64,000 bases of DNA from Rhineura floridana (GCF_030035675.1 NC_084482.1:229889943-229953942), one strand, 5' to 3'. Positions 1-26,960 are shown, counted from the first letter of the stretch. Notes: generated from the sequence alone by a model not told the origin. Made by a program: numbers and translations.

Positions 1-139
1 TGCATTTCCCCGCAGCTGTTTCTCCATCGGTTTGTCTCCTGGCCCTTCTTCCTCAGCCAGTTCAGTTCATGGGGGACCTGATTCTCAATCCACATAGGGC
101 TGAAGGGGGCATAGGGGCATTCCCTGGTGGTCCATCATA

Positions 140-1240
140 GTGCCCCAGGATATTCTGATTAGCAAGCTAGCTACATGTGGGTTGGAGGGACCAACTATCA
201 GGTGGATCCACAATTGGCTAGAAAATTGTACTCAAAGAGTGCTTATCAATGGTTCCTCCTCAAACTGGGGGAAAGTAATGAGTGGGGTACCACAGGGCTC
301 GGTCCTTGGGCCTAGTGCTCTTCAACATTTTTATTAACCACTTGGATGAGGAGGTACAGAGCATGCCTATCAAATTTGCAGATGATACAAAATTGGGAGG
401 CATAGCTAATACCTTTGAGGACAGAAACAAAATTCAAAAGGATCTTGAAAGGCTGGAGCATTGGGCTGAAAACAACAGAATGAAAATTAACAGGAATAAG
501 TGCAAAGTTCTGCACCTAGGAAAAAGAAACCACATGCAGTTATAAGATGGGAGATACATGGCTCAGCTACACTACATGCAAGAAGGATCCTGGGATTTAA
601 ATATGAGCCAATAGTACAATGTGGCTGCAAAAAAGGCAAATGCTATTTTAGGCTACATTAACAGAAGTATAATTTCCAAATCGCCGGAAGTATTAGTTCC
701 CTTCTATTCAGCACTGGTTGGGCCTCTTCTTGAGTACTGTGTCCAGTTCTGGACACCACACTTTAAGAAGGATGCAGACAAACTGGAATGGTTTCAGAGG
801 AGGGCAACAAGGATGATCAGGGGACTGGAAACCAAGCCCTATGAGGAGAGATTGAAAGAACTGGGCATGTTTAGCCTGGAGAAGAGAAGACTGAGGGGAG
901 ATAAGATGGCACTCTTCAAGTACATGAAAGGTTGTCATACAGAGGAGGGCCGGGATCTCTTCTTGGTCATCCCAGAGTGCAGGACACGGAATAATGGGCT
1001 CAAGTTGCAGGAAGCCAGATTTCGACTGGACATCAGGAAAAACTTCCTAACTGTTAGAGCCATATGACAATGGGACCAATAACCTAGACAGGTAGTGGGC
1101 TCTCCAACACTGGAGGCCTTCAAGAGTCAGCTGGACAGCCATCTGTCGGGAATGCTTTGATTTGGATTCCTGCATTGAGCAGGGGTTTGGACCCTATGGC
1201 CTTGTAGGCTTCTTCCAACTCTACCATTCTATGAGAAGGA
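140..1240 (+). mobile_element. CR1 LINE fragment, 3' part of reverse transcriptase
   Basis: A CR1-clade non-LTR retrotransposon copy truncated at its 5' end. Pieces of the RT are readable in several frames: PQGSVLGP (motif B) near 290, FADDTKLGG (motif C, catalytic FADD) near 375, then the C-terminal LEYCVQFW and RRATRMI blocks at 730-820. The 3' end reads CTTCCAACTCTACCATTCTATGAG, in pieces, which is the usual end of the CR1 family with an ATTCTATG-type tail. Frame changes near 310 and 550 and an early end show it is dead. Bases 1-139 hold nothing I recognise. Confidence 0.85.
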
Positions 1241-1249
1241 CCAAGCTTC

Positions 1250-1735
1250 AATCCCTGCTGGCATCTTCAGGTAGGGCTGGGAAAAGACTCCCTGCCCGAA
1301 AGCCTGGAGCCCTGCTGCCAGTCAGTGCAGGCAGTATTGAGCTAGGTGGACCAGTTGTCCAACTTGGTAGAAGCCATATTCTTTTGGGGAAGAGCCGTAG
1401 TTCAATGGTGGAGCTTCTAGGCCCCAGTTGTCTCCCGGCCATCCTTGGAGGTGACAGGGGTTGAACCTGGGACCTTCTGCATGCCAGGCAGCTGGTATGC
1501 CACTGAGCTGTGCACCTTTCCCAAATAGGAACGGAGAAAGCTGCCTTACACAGAGTTGGGTCCTTGGTCCATCTTTCTCAATATTGTCTACACTGACTGG
1601 CAGCGGCTCTCCAGGATGACAGGCAGGACACATTTGCAGCCCTCGCTGAAGATGCCAGGGAATGAACCTGTGACTGCATGCAAAGCATGCGCTCCACCAG
1701 TGAGTTATAGGCCTGCCCGATAGGTGTGGGGTCCG
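1250..1735. repeat. Cluster of tRNA-headed SINE pieces
   Basis: At least three pieces of one SINE family lie together. A plus-strand tail (1255-1365) has the TAGGGCTGGGAAAGACTCC and GCCAGTCAGTG blocks. A plus-strand head (1388-1420) reads GAGCCGTAGTTCAATGGTGG, an A-box-like start. A minus-strand copy at 1525-1725 has the tail first and the tRNA-like head (TGCATGCAAAGCATGCGC) last. The same family recurs at 7.97, 13.14, 26.15 and 27.25 kb. Confidence 0.65.
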
Positions 1736-2078
1736 ATCCCAATGCCGGGGGTGGCCCTAGATGGCAACTAGTATCCACTGCAAAGTGACTTTGATTTGAC
1801 AACTGGCGGAGCGGGTAGGTGGGAGAGGAGAATGCCATTTTGGTGTGTTCACCCAAGGAATTTGCTCATACGAAGTCTTCGGCTTGTTGTGTCAGCAGGG
1901 CCGTAAGGGCAGAGAATGAGCCTGGATGCTGGATGAGGCCAAAGCATCCGCTTCTCACAGTGGCCAAGTAGATGTCCCTCTGGGAAGCCCTGTGGGAACA
2001 AGCAGGATCTGGGTGGAACAGCAACTCTCCCATCTGTAATGCCCAGCAACTGGTATTATTCAGAGGAATGTGGCTGCC

Positions 2079-2203
2079 AGCTGTTTGTTTATTTATTTAT
2101 TAAAATTTATACCCTGCCCTTCCTCCCAGAAGAAGCCCAGGGCAGCAAACAAAAAAGCACTTTAAAACATCTTAAAAATGAAAGACTGTAAAACACATTA
2201 CAA
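2079..2203 (-). mobile_element. L2 LINE 3' tail inserted in CR1
   Basis: TTTATTTATTTATT followed by an ATACCCTGCCCTTCCTCCCA-type block is the minus-strand view of the L2 3' end, seen many times in this window. It sits between two halves of a CR1. Short similar sequences (AGCTGTTT and AACTGTTG) at the two sides may be the target duplication. Confidence 0.6.
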
Positions 2204-2436
2204 CTGTTGAGGGAGGACACAGCCACTGTGGCTAGTAGTCATTCAGTCTTTTCCTCCATATATTTCCATAACCCTTTTTTACAACCATCCAGGTTGGTGG
2301 CCAACACTGCCCCCTGTGGGACTGAATCCCATAATGTTACGAGAGAAGAAGAACAACTCTCTATCCACTTTCTCCATGCCCTGCATAATTTTATGCACCT
2401 CTGTCATGTCGCCTCTGACTTGTCTTTCCTCTAAGC

Positions 2437-2899
2437 CAGGGGTGGCCAAACTACGGCTCACAAGCCACGTGCGGCTCTTTGACATATATGTGTTTTGACC
2501 AGATATTTACTAAGACAAATAAATATCATTAAATATCTGTTTTTACCCCTTTTATTTGCATATTTTTCTTAGATGTTTCCGTAGTTCATTACCATATTAA
2601 ATATGCTCAATATAGTTAAAACAATAATCATTCAGGAGTTTGAAAACATTTGGTATAGACATGTGTACTTTGTGATTATTGAAACTAATCCAAATTAACA
2701 GTTTAAAAACTACATACATGAATATTATTACGTACATATATTTCTTAATATTTATATAATATTTATATAATTTTTTTGTAACAAAATGTGCATGCAACAA
2801 TGAAAATGTGTGTGTAATATTTGTTCATGTCTTGCGGCTCTGAAACATTTGAAGTTTATCGTATGTGGCTCTTACGTTAAGCGAGTTTGGCCACCCCTG
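2437..2899. mobile_element. Non-autonomous hAT DNA transposon with perfect 8-bp duplication
   Basis: The element begins CAGGGGTGGCCAAACT and ends AGTTTGGCCACCCCTG, a 16-bp perfect terminal inverted repeat. It is flanked on both sides by CTCTAAGC (2429-2436 and 2900-2907), the 8-bp target-site duplication typical of hAT transposases. It is 463 bp long, AT-rich inside and has no coding capacity. It lies in an older CR1, whose text continues across the insertion site once one CTCTAAGC copy is removed. Confidence 0.92.
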
Positions 2900-3021
2900 C
2901 TCTAAGCTTAAAAAGCCCCAAATGTTGTCATCTGTCCTCATTGGGGAGTCGCTGCATCCCCTTGATCATTTTGGTTGTCCTTTTCTAGACTTTTCCAGCT
3001 CTACAGTATCCCTCTTGAGGT

Positions 3022-3774
3022 GGGGGTTAACCCACCCTCTGTTCCATGGAAGGTAGGGCCTGTCAAGAATAGCTAACTTTGGTCAAGCTGAAGTGAGGCA
3101 ACCAGAGAGAATTCTGGGAGCCTGTGTCTTCCTTGAGATTCCCTACTGGGGAAGATCCGAAGCTCAGTGTCAGACAGGTAATTTACAACCTTGCAAGGAA
3201 ATGCAACTGATTTTTAGGTGTTGCTCCTTATCAGCTTCCTGGGATTAAAAGTCAGGAAGAGGGGATATTGTAGATCAGGACACCTGGATGATGCTGTCTT
3301 GCTCTCTCAATCTTCAAAGACTTCAAAGGAAGGGATCCCCAGCAGGGGCGGGATATGGCTATTTACTTTCCCCCCTCTTTGTTGAGGAAAAGAAACCCAT
3401 AAATATGAAGAAGCTTCTTTCAAAAAGGGGAGTTCCCTCTTGTTCCATCTACCTCGACTCGCTGACCTGTAACAGGGACAGCCTTTTGGGAACCTGGCTG
3501 CTCCATGAAGGAATAGTTACCTGGACGTAAGTATAGGATCCTAGTTAGGATAAGTCTTTCTTTAGTTCGTGTCTGTATTGAACTTCTCTCCTTTTGTTAT
3601 GCCAATGACCATGTGTAGCCTACCTGAGGGTGATTAGCTTTAAGGAATCAAACTGCTATTTCTCCTGTTGTATATACCAACGTATCTACTCTTAAATAAA
3701 CAATCTTTGTATAAAGGGTGTGTATTGGCTTAGAACTAAGGATTCTAAATCTAGCGCTGGAAGGTTGAACGCTA
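3022..3774 (+). mobile_element. LTR-like segment (tentative)
   Basis: Possible solo or single LTR of an endogenous retrovirus or relative. It shows a TATA-like CATAAATATG near 3399 and an AATAAA signal near 3693, followed by a GT-rich stretch. A TGTCAAG start near 3060 and a CGCTACA end near 3774 give a TG...CA outline. No flanking duplication or internal coding was recognised, so both borders are uncertain. Confidence 0.35.
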
Positions 3775-4538
3775 CAGATTGATTAGTGAGGGTCAATCCC
3801 TCTAAAATCACATAGTTCTCTGAGGTCCCTTCACTCAGAGGAAGAATTCAGAAAGAAGGGTGGTGGCAGTGAATACCAGGGGTAATTACTTCCGTGGAAA
3901 GGGAGGAGTGTGCCTGAGAAGTGGGAACCCAGTGTGGTGGGGCCTGTTCTCAGAAGCAAAGAACCCCCTTGGAGTACTGAGGGTAAGGAACCCCGAGGGG
4001 ATGGATCTTTGACAGGGCCAGTTCATGTCCCTTCTAAAACAACTCCCCTCCCCTCCCACAGTCCTCATAGGATTGTTGACTATTCCACTAACCAGGCAGG
4101 ATGGCAGAAAACATCCACCCCTCATTTGGCAAAGTGGTGTGTCGCACTCCAGTTCTAAAAGCTTCCTCTTTCCAGCCTGCTGAAGTTTGTCCCTCCAAAG
4201 AAACACAGGAATCCGGTTCTGTGGGGCACGGTGGTGCAGACAACCTCAGAATTCATGGCTGCTGATGTGCAATTAAACACGCTAGTCTTTAGGATGCCTC
4301 AAGACTCTTTGTTGTTCATAAAGGTAGGAAGGAATTCGACTCCCTATCAAACCAGCGACCAGGGATAAGCGGAGAGCGCAGGGAACAATTGAGGCAACAT
4401 TGCCAAAAAACGTCTGTAAACTATCCAACATCTGCCAACACAAATACAACCACAAATATTGCCCCACTTTACAGAATGGAGAAAAAGGAGATTTACAGAG
4501 AGATCAGAATCCTGTGGTAGAGCATATCTTCTGCATGC
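3775..4538. other. Unassigned stretch
   Basis: No gene, domain or clear repeat is recognised. Short open frames on both strands have no family resemblance. It could include more of the LTR-like element to its left. Confidence 0.4.
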
Positions 4539-4539
4539 A

Positions 4540-5075
4540 AACTCACAGAATCATAGAGTTGCTGGGAGGATTCGTAGGCTGTATAATCAAACCCCTGCTT
4601 GATGCAAGAAATCCTGAGCTACAGCATCTCCAGCTGATGGCTGTCTGATGGAGTCTGCTTGAAGCTTCCTATGGAGTCATGGCCCATCTTCCTATATCCA
4701 TAGAAGGGCAGTCATGGGGCAATTAGTCCCATGGTCCATCTAAGCTCAGCACTCGGGCCTCCCAAGAGCACCAGCCTGGTGACTCCATGGACGCCAAGCA
4801 AACATGAGTATGTTAGCCTTTTCCTATCTGTTTAGCCTGCTGTCCTTCAGAGCTACACTGTCCATGCACACACAGGAGCCAGTCTTAACTACCTAAAATC
4901 ATAGCCATGGACAGACCTGCCCTTCAAGAATTTGCCTAATCCATTTCTACAGCTGTCTAGTCCTCATCAAACATTGAGGACATAATTTCTGTAACTTGCC
5001 TACAGTGTGGTGGGTGAAGAAATATTTCCTTTGTCGGTCTTGAACCGACTGACAACCAATTTCACTGGGGGTGAG
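4540..5075 (-). mobile_element. CR1 3' tail fragments
   Basis: Bases 4548-4680 are a diverged minus-strand CR1 end (CAGAATCATAGAGTTG, then CATCTCCAGCTGATGGCTGT). Bases 4690-5070 are a second, more decayed CR1 piece recognised by CCTAATCCATTT, TGAAGAAATATTTCCTTT and related blocks. Confidence 0.55.
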
Positions 5076-5149
5076 CCAAGCGCGAGGATTTGTCTCAATC
5101 CACAGTTAATATATCTATTTAAAAAATCTATCTTGTTCTTTATCTGTCA

Positions 5150-5352
5150 CGATATTCATGGAATGTGAGAAAGACAATAATGCTGGGAAAAACAGAAGGG
5201 AGTAGAAAAAGAGGAAGGCCAAACAAGAGATGGATTGATTCCGTAAAGGAAGCCACAGACCTGAACTTACAAGATCTGAACAGGTAGAGGTTGGTGTTTC
5301 ATAGAGCCACCATAAGTCGTAATCGACTTGAAGACATATAACAACAACAAGC
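5150..5352 (+). mobile_element. RTE-BovB LINE 3' end
   Basis: The text encodes the end of the BovB RT (KRGRPNKRWIDSVKEA-type peptide at 5205-5255) and then the BovB tail with CACCATAAGTCGTAATCGAC and ATAACAACAACA. It matches the longer BovB copy at 45.66-46.30 kb. Confidence 0.8.
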
Positions 5353-5475
5353 ACAAGGTTTCTCTCCCGTGTGGATTCTCTCTGGTGGTTAAAATCACAT
5401 CGGCCAGAAAAGCTCCACACTTTTTATAAGATGTTCCCTACATGTGAATCATTGGATATCAAGATCTGTGGTCTA

Positions 5476-12640
<7,165 letters not shown>

Positions 12641-13139
12641 TTTCTGTCTGCACTCAACCCGCAGCTCCAAACAGGCCCAAGCTCTCCCCTTTACACGAAG
12701 CCCGCTTCATTCCCAGGGCAAAAGGGGTGTGCAAAGCGGCCCCCACTGAGCCGCACAAGGAGGCAATCAGCCTTCCGTTACCAGGGCTGCCTCCAGCAAA
12801 TACTTTGCAGGCGAAACTAGATCTCTTCCCGGCAACCAGATTTTGAGTTTCTCCCTGAAATAAAGAAATACAGGCAAACCCCAAGAGTTAGAAAGATCCA
12901 CCCATGGGCTGGAACGCCGAGGCCCCGTCTCCTCAAGTCGGAAACATTCCCTTGGTGATTGTTTTGTAAAGCGCCTAATGTGAGGAAGAGCCCTGTGTTA
13001 CTCTAAAGCTTGCTTCCTGCATTGTGAACATTCACAGGGTGCAAGCTCCACCTCTTTGGTTCTTCCAGAGGCCGAACGCACAAAGCCGCTTTCCCCACAC
13101 CTGCCACTAGTGGTTCATCTATCTGGGGTTTTTATAAAA

Positions 13140-13315
13140 ACCACAGGGAGCTGCCTTATACTGGGTCAGGCCATTGGTCCACCTAGTTGCCTACACTGAC
13201 TGGCAGCAGTGGCTCTCCAGGGTTGAAGACAGGGGGTCTCTCCCAGCCCTGTCTGGAGATGCCACCAGGGGCTTGCCAGCAGAGCAGCTGCTCTACCCAC
13301 TGGGCTACGAGCCCT
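13140..13315 (-). repeat. tRNA-headed SINE
   Basis: Minus-strand copy: tail GCTGCCTTATACTGGGTCAG, core TGCCTACACTGACTGGCAGC and tRNA-like head region GCTCTACCCACTGGGCTACG. It lies just upstream of gene A's SCAN exon, between that exon and the CpG island. Confidence 0.75.
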
Positions 13316-13419
13316 TTCTCTAGTTCAGGGGCTGCTTTCCAAAAGCGCGTAGGGAAGCTCGCCCATCGCGGCTGCCTTAGATCTTTGGGATGCAAAAGGA
13401 GAACCCGCTAAGAAAGGCG

Positions 13420-14520
13420 GCGGATCCGGCGGGTCTTTTCCGAAACATTCTCGGGCTCTAGCCGGGGGGGGGGGACGCTGTTCTGCATGCAATGACCTCA
13501 TTTCCCTCCCCCCTCCTGGGCCTTCGTTTATTTCCAGTAGGGGACCCGTCCCTTACCTCCTCCTCCTCCTCCTCCTCCCCGGTTCCCCCGGACCCACAAC
13601 CACACCCCTCCCCGCTTTCCCCCACACAATGACTGCCTGGGGGGGGAGAACAGGAAGTGACCTCCGGGAGGAGCAGGCGGCTGCTTTAACCCTCTCCGGG
13701 GCTCTCCTTCGCTTTCTCTGTCCGGCGAGGCGCGCGGCGGGAGGAGCGCACCACGCACGGAGCTCCCCGCGGGCCGCTCCCCGCGGGCCGCTCCCCGCGC
13801 GTGCCTCTCGGCGCTTTTGCAGGGCCGGAGAGGCGGAGGGCTCTGCTCCTCCGTGGGGTCTGGGGAGAGGAAGGGTTAAAGCGAGCAAGAGGCTGGGTTC
13901 CTGGAGAGGCGCGCAAGGAGGAGTGGGGGGGTGGCACTGGGGAGGGGGCGGGCTGTTGCGCGCAGAGCATCAGAGGAGCCTGGGATTTCCCCCTCCTCCC
14001 CTCCCCCGAGCATCAGGGCCCCTTGCCCCCCCCCCAGCCTGACTCTTCCTCCAAGGGGAATCGGTGAGTGGGAAATGCATGTTTTGGTGGGAGGAGGTCC
14101 TCTGGCGTGGGGGGGGGAGGAGATACAAAGGAATGAGGTGAGGGGGGAGAAAAGAGCTCAAGCAATGGATGGAGACAAAAGGAGACGGGGGGCAGCCGGT
14201 TGGGAGGGGGGCTGGGAGGGAGGGGGAGCTCCAGATCGTCTCCCCCTCAAAAGGATGTTGGCTGTGCAGCTGATTCATCCACACACCCCCATCTCCCGCC
14301 CATCTTGGAGTTTCCACCCCCCCGCTCGCCCCCTCCCCCGGTTTTCCCAGCGCTGCAGCTGCCAGAACAAAAGGGTGGGAAGATTGCGAGTCCCGCTTCC
14401 CGGGACTGAAACCGGTTTCAAACCAGCGCGCACTGGGAGCGCAGGAGGGAAGGAGGAGATAACAGAAGGAATGGGCATTTGGGGGAGGGGGCAGAGGGCG
14501 GAGTAGGCACAGCAGTTGTG
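13420..14520. promoter_or_regulatory. CpG island, probable bidirectional promoter of genes A and B
   Basis: The block is very rich in G+C and in CpG (GGCGAGGCGCGCGGCGGGAG near 13727; CCGCGGGCCG units near 13770-13795), unlike the CpG-poor surroundings. It lies between two divergent genes. On the minus strand GGAG/GTAAGGG (exon end 13557) and on the plus strand ATCG/GTGAGTGG (exon end 14063) are good splice donors for non-coding first exons of A and B. An ETS-like CAGGAAGTGACC lies at about 13651, between the donors. A CCGCGGGCCGCTC-type unit is repeated in tandem. Start sites are inferred. Confidence 0.7.
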
Positions 14521-14639
14521 GGTGGGGGGGTTGAAGGGGAGGGAGTCTTTAGGGGTCTGGTGTCAAACTAAGGGGGGAAATCCATCCTCGTGTGTGGATG
14601 TCAGCCAGAAGGCTGGTTTGAGCCTCTGTTTCTTTATTT

Positions 14640-14835
14640 TTTATATTATTTACTAAATTAGATGTATATTCCACTCTTATTCCCAAAGAGCTCAAGGCGG
14701 CTTCTCCCCCTCCCCACTTTGCCCTCACAAGAACCCTGTGAGGTAGGTCAGGCTGAGGGCAGTGACTGGCCCAAGGAGCCTTATGGCTGAGTGGAGGATT
14801 TGAACCCTAGCCTCCTCCTAGGTCCCAGCCTGGCA
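14640..14835 (-). repeat. CORE/MIR-like SINE
   Basis: Minus-strand copy: AACCCTGTGAGGTAGGTCAG is the mirror of the MIR-type CTACCTCACAGGGTTG core, AGTGACTGGCCCAAGG of the CTTGGGCCAGTCACT block, and GGATTTGAACCCTAGCC is the B box. It lies in the first intron of gene B. Confidence 0.7.
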
Positions 14836-15251
14836 CCCCTCTGAGAATCTGATGGAAGCAATGGATTCCCCCCACCCCCTAAATAAATAAATGCAGCTTA
14901 TTTTATTGCATTGGAAATTGTTTTGTTTTTTGTGCCCACTTCACAGACCCACTGAAGCACCAGGGGACATGGACCACAGGCTTGAGAACCCCTGCTCTGA
15001 CCACTGCACCATACTGCCTCCCTCCCAAAATTGCATATAAGTCTGTGTGTCTGTCTGCCTTCCTTTACAGGTCACTAGCTGGGACCATCCTTTCCTCCTT
15101 GCAAAGGGTCTTCCCACTTCTTGCATGCAGCGGGGGGTTGTGGCCTTTGCAAGAGGGTGCAGCACCCCCCCACTCGTCAACTCCAGGCCACTTGTGGCTC
15201 AAGTGAGAAACTGCCTTCGCATTGGGAGCTTCACTAGAGCCCAGAGCAAAG

Positions 15252-23695
<8,444 letters not shown>

Positions 23696-24034
23696 TTTTT
23701 TTTAAAAAAAAATAAATTATACCAGAGACACTTTGGTGAATTATAGGAAAGCTCGGAACGAGGAAAGGACTTGAGGTGGAGCACAGATGCTACCTTTTAA
23801 ATGACTCATGCCTCTGGTAGATATGTGTAAATAATTAGATGAGAGCTTTTTTGACCAATGAGACTTTAATAGGAGCCTCCAATTTGAGATGAACTATATA
23901 TGAAATATGAAAAAAGGTTAGAAAAAACCCTCCTTCCATCATGCAAACTGCACTCACGAGAATGTGTGAGGGTGGAAAAACCAGCTGCCTTTGGAGCATG
24001 GAACACAGGAAGTTGTTTTATACCAAATTAGATG
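23696..24034 (+). other. 3' UTR of gene B with near polyadenylation signal
   Basis: An AATAAA lies at 23711-23716, only 16 bases after the stop, in a T- and A-rich run. A second AATAAA is at 25534-25539. Which one is used cannot be told from sequence. Confidence 0.55.
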
Positions 24035-24210
24035 ACTGTTCGCACACTGGATAACAAGAGGCCCCAAAGGGAAGCCCACAAGAAGGACCTGAGCACAACA
24101 GTAGGAATCTCCCCACTTGCGATTCCCAGGAACTGGTTTTGAGAACCATATTGCTTCTCACAGTGGAGGTGGAACATAGCCATTGTGGCTGGTAGCCATG
24201 TGTGGGGAGA
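24035..24210 (-). mobile_element. CR1 3' tail fragment
   Basis: Minus-strand CR1 tail blocks: GGGAAGCCCACAAGAAGGAC, GATTCCCAGGAACTGGTTTTG and TTGTGGCTGGTAGCCATGTG. Confidence 0.65.
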
Positions 24211-24295
24211 AGATGGAATCCTGCAGGTCACCAGAGATCAAAGAGTCAAGCAAGAGTTCCCCCAACCCCACCTTCCAGAATCTGGAACCACATTA

Positions 24296-24642
24296 AGGGA
24301 CCATCCAGATGGCTGTTTTATTGCGCATTCGTAACGATTTGCGTTCACGATGCTATCGGGGCAGTCACATGCAATTCCCCTTTCATTACTGTTTGTACCT
24401 GCAAAGGTTTGGGGGCAGACATGCTTTTTTTTTTCCAGTCAAGGCATGTCCTACTGAAACCCCAAAACTTTTTTGACAGTGCAAACTTTGTGGGGGCTAG
24501 AGGGGGTATTGCTACGTTTATTATGCTATAGCCCCTCCAGACATTGGAGAAAGCAGAATAAATGCGCTATTCTTGTGTCATGTACGTGTTGCAGAACGCA
24601 CCTGCCATAAAACTCCTGTCTGGATGGGCTGTTACTAGATAG
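24296..24642. mobile_element. Possible non-autonomous DNA transposon
   Basis: AGGGACCATCCAGATGGCTG near the left and GTCTGGATGGGCTG near the right form an imperfect inverted repeat, each next to a TTTTAT/ATAAAA block. No coding. Borders and family uncertain. Confidence 0.35.
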
Positions 24643-26145
24643 GGTTCTCATAGCAAATGGGCTCTCCTAGTGTGGATCCTTATGAAGCCCAAATGAAACC
24701 AGCCATGCACCAGGGGGTGGTATAAGCTGGTTTTAATGGAACCCCAAAGCTTGGAGAAGTGAAAAAAAAAATTAGGGAAAAAAATGCCTGTCAGGGAGTG
24801 GGGTGAGAGGACCTAAAACAGCTTAATGAGAACTGAGCATGCTCAGTGGGCCTCCAGTGCAATGCTGAGGGTCTGTTGGAACAGAGAAACAGGGAACGGA
24901 ATGCTTTGAAAAGGGCGTGACCCTTTGCTGCAGCCACTTGTTTGTACCGTGCGTGTGTTTCTGTTTGTGTTTTCTCAAGGAGGACCTTTTGGTTAGGAGG
25001 TCCCGGAAACCCTTAGATATCGGAAAGGATAACCATGGTTGTACCCAAAGGCAGTCTGGTCCACAGCAGCGTTACCCACTGGATCCTTCACTTTAAATCT
25101 GGCATCCCAGTTTGCCTCTCTTTCAAATGTCATTCATTGGGAGGGGGGAGAGATGGAGCAAAATGCTTAGAACTGGTACATGAGCATGTTACATACTGAA
25201 GGCTGTGGAAGCACCACACAGAATGTAATGAGGTCAACACTTAACATTCAAGGACACTTAGATAATTCTTTTTTAGAGGTGGGCCATAGAAAATGCCCCC
25301 CAAAAGGGTTGGCTCTTGATCTCGAGCTCTCGCCACAGAAGCCCTTTGTTCTTGGTTTGGCATGCTGTGTTCCCTGATGGATGTGTGCAAAGCTTTTCTG
25401 TCTTTTTTTCTGCAATGCCTTTTGATTTACCGGATTTCTAGTCTATAATCGTTTTATATCTATATCTATCTATCTAATATCTGACGCTTCCTATCATGTG
25501 TAGGTGTTATTTTATGATTTTGTAGATTGGGTTAATAAAGCCATTACATATATAATCCCTATTTCCTCATTCTTTGTTTTACTATGGTGTCCCCAATTAA
25601 CAACACCTGTCTGCCATCAGCCAACCCCACTGATAACCCGTCCAGGGGGTGCCCCTGGCTGTTGGCTGCCTCCTCCTCTGTAGTCTCAGTGTTGCTTTTG
25701 TAGAACTCAGCAAGGAGGAGGAGGGACAAGCCTGTTGGGCTTCCCTGCCTTCTGCCCTGCCAGTCCCCAGGGGCACCAACCCACACTGGGCGAGAGACTT
25801 CTGGACCTAAAGAAAAGAAAAGGCATGGGTTGGGTGATAGTGCTTGCATGTCTGTGCAAGAAGCGCCCTATCCCTGCATTCACAAGAAGGCAGAAGGGCT
25901 TGAACAGAGGAGGGGGAGTGGGTGCCTCCTGGGGCGCTGCCCCTTGTAGCTGGGGCAGAAGAACCCTTCGGAGCAGAAGGTGACAGGTGCTTTTGTGCAA
26001 GTCCCTCTGTTGCACATCTGACAATTTTTGTTGTTAAAAATAGTTTATTTTATGTCTTTCGTAAACACCCGAGAGAGACTGCTTGCGTCAATACTGACGC
26101 ATCGTTTTTTAAAATCATGCTGCTCTGAGTCCTCTGTTGCAGGCT
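24643..26145. other. Unassigned intergenic stretch
   Basis: No gene recognised. It holds a short palindrome CTGAGCATGCTCAG (24833-24846), a TATC/TATATC microsatellite (25457-25485) and an AATAAA at 25534. Open frames around 25.6-26.0 kb resemble nothing known to me. Confidence 0.45.
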
Positions 26146-26149
26146 GGGG

Positions 26150-26322
26150 AGAGGCTGCAGCTCACGGGAGGGTCATCTGTCTGGCGTGCAGAAGGCCCCA
26201 GGTTCAGTCCCCAGCCTCTCCAGGTGGGGCTGGGAGAGGGTGCGACGCTGGAGAGACGCTGCCTGACAGTGCTGAGCTAGATGGAGCAGTGGTCTGACTC
26301 GGGATAAGGCAGACTTCTTAGG
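26150..26322 (+). repeat. tRNA-headed SINE
   Basis: Head CTGCAGCTCACGGGAGGGTC, B box CCCCAGGTTCAGTCCC, tail GGTGGGGCTGGGAGAGG and CTAGATGGAGCAGTGGTCTG. Nearly full length, plus strand. Confidence 0.78.
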
Positions 26323-26799
26323 TTTCACAGGGGATGAAAGGGAGGAATGGTACAAAAGGGGGTGTGTGGGTGGGGGAGAGCATTCATGAATGCCAAATCA
26401 GAACATGACCAAGATTCAAACCGAGTCGGCAGCTGCGACTTCCCCTCCCCTGCCCTCCTCAAAATGCAAAATTTCTGGGTGGTCAGGGCTCATTATCCAC
26501 TGAGAGCCTGGGTAATTAGCTGCTTTGAAGCAAGAAACATTGTTCTCCCTGAACTACAGCCTCTCTCCAACCTCCCTGCAGCAGTGACTAAGAAACGCTT
26601 GGCTGCTGATGCTGTTTTAAAAAGTATTTTAACTATCGAACTAGCAAAATTGTGCAAATCTTTTTTTTTAATTGAACAAGATCCACTTCTGGGTCCCCTC
26701 TTTCCTTGCCCCCTTTGTCCTGCTGTTCCTCCAGTCCTCTTTCAAAGTCGTTTCTGCGGGCAGCATCGAGATCTCAGATTTCTGACTCAGTTGGGGGGG

Positions 26800-26960
26800 C
26801 AGACTTTGCCAATCTGCTGCCCTCTAAATGTTTTGAACCTTTATTCATCAGCTGCTGATAGGAGTTGGGGTCCAAACTGTCAAGAGGACACCAGGCTGGT
26901 GAAGGAAGGGTTGGACTTGATGGCCTTATAGGCCCCTTCCAACTCTCCTATTATTCAGTG
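26800..26960 (+). repeat. MITE fragment followed by CR1 3' tail
   Basis: GCTGATAGGAGTTGGGGTCC and GGACACCAGGCTGG belong to the hairpin MITE family. GGGTTGGACTTGATGGCCTT with CCCCTTCCAACTCTCC is a short CR1 3' end. Confidence 0.55.

Larger units (their letters stand above)
1920..3021 (-). mobile_element. CR1 LINE 3' part, interrupted twice
   Basis: On the minus strand this reads as the 3' end of the CR1 family whose tail ends in TTATGTTCTTA. The untranslated tail blocks lie at 1925-2078, and the C-terminal RT coding (KIMQGMEKVDRE-type peptide) at 2200-2436 and 2908-3020. Two later insertions split it: an L2 3' end at about 2079-2203 and a hAT element at 2437-2899. The CR1 text resumes correctly after each insert. 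Confidence 0.75.

Noticed and set aside
1392-1510. tRNA genes at the A/B-box-like sites (also 8.1, 21.6, 26.2 and 27.3 kb)
   Set aside because: They do not fold as complete tRNAs and are followed by SINE bodies.
13931-14506. Long open frames in the CpG island (up to 191 codons, both strands)
   Set aside because: They are low-complexity Gly/Pro/Arg translations of GC-rich DNA, overlap on both strands and match no domain.
15222-15251. An earlier start for the gene B SCAN exon
   Set aside because: The upstream open codons begin with TTG, not ATG; 15252 is the first ATG in frame.
26347-26931. A 194-codon plus-strand open frame
   Set aside because: It runs through a hairpin MITE and a CR1 tail, has no domain, and its composition is not protein-like.
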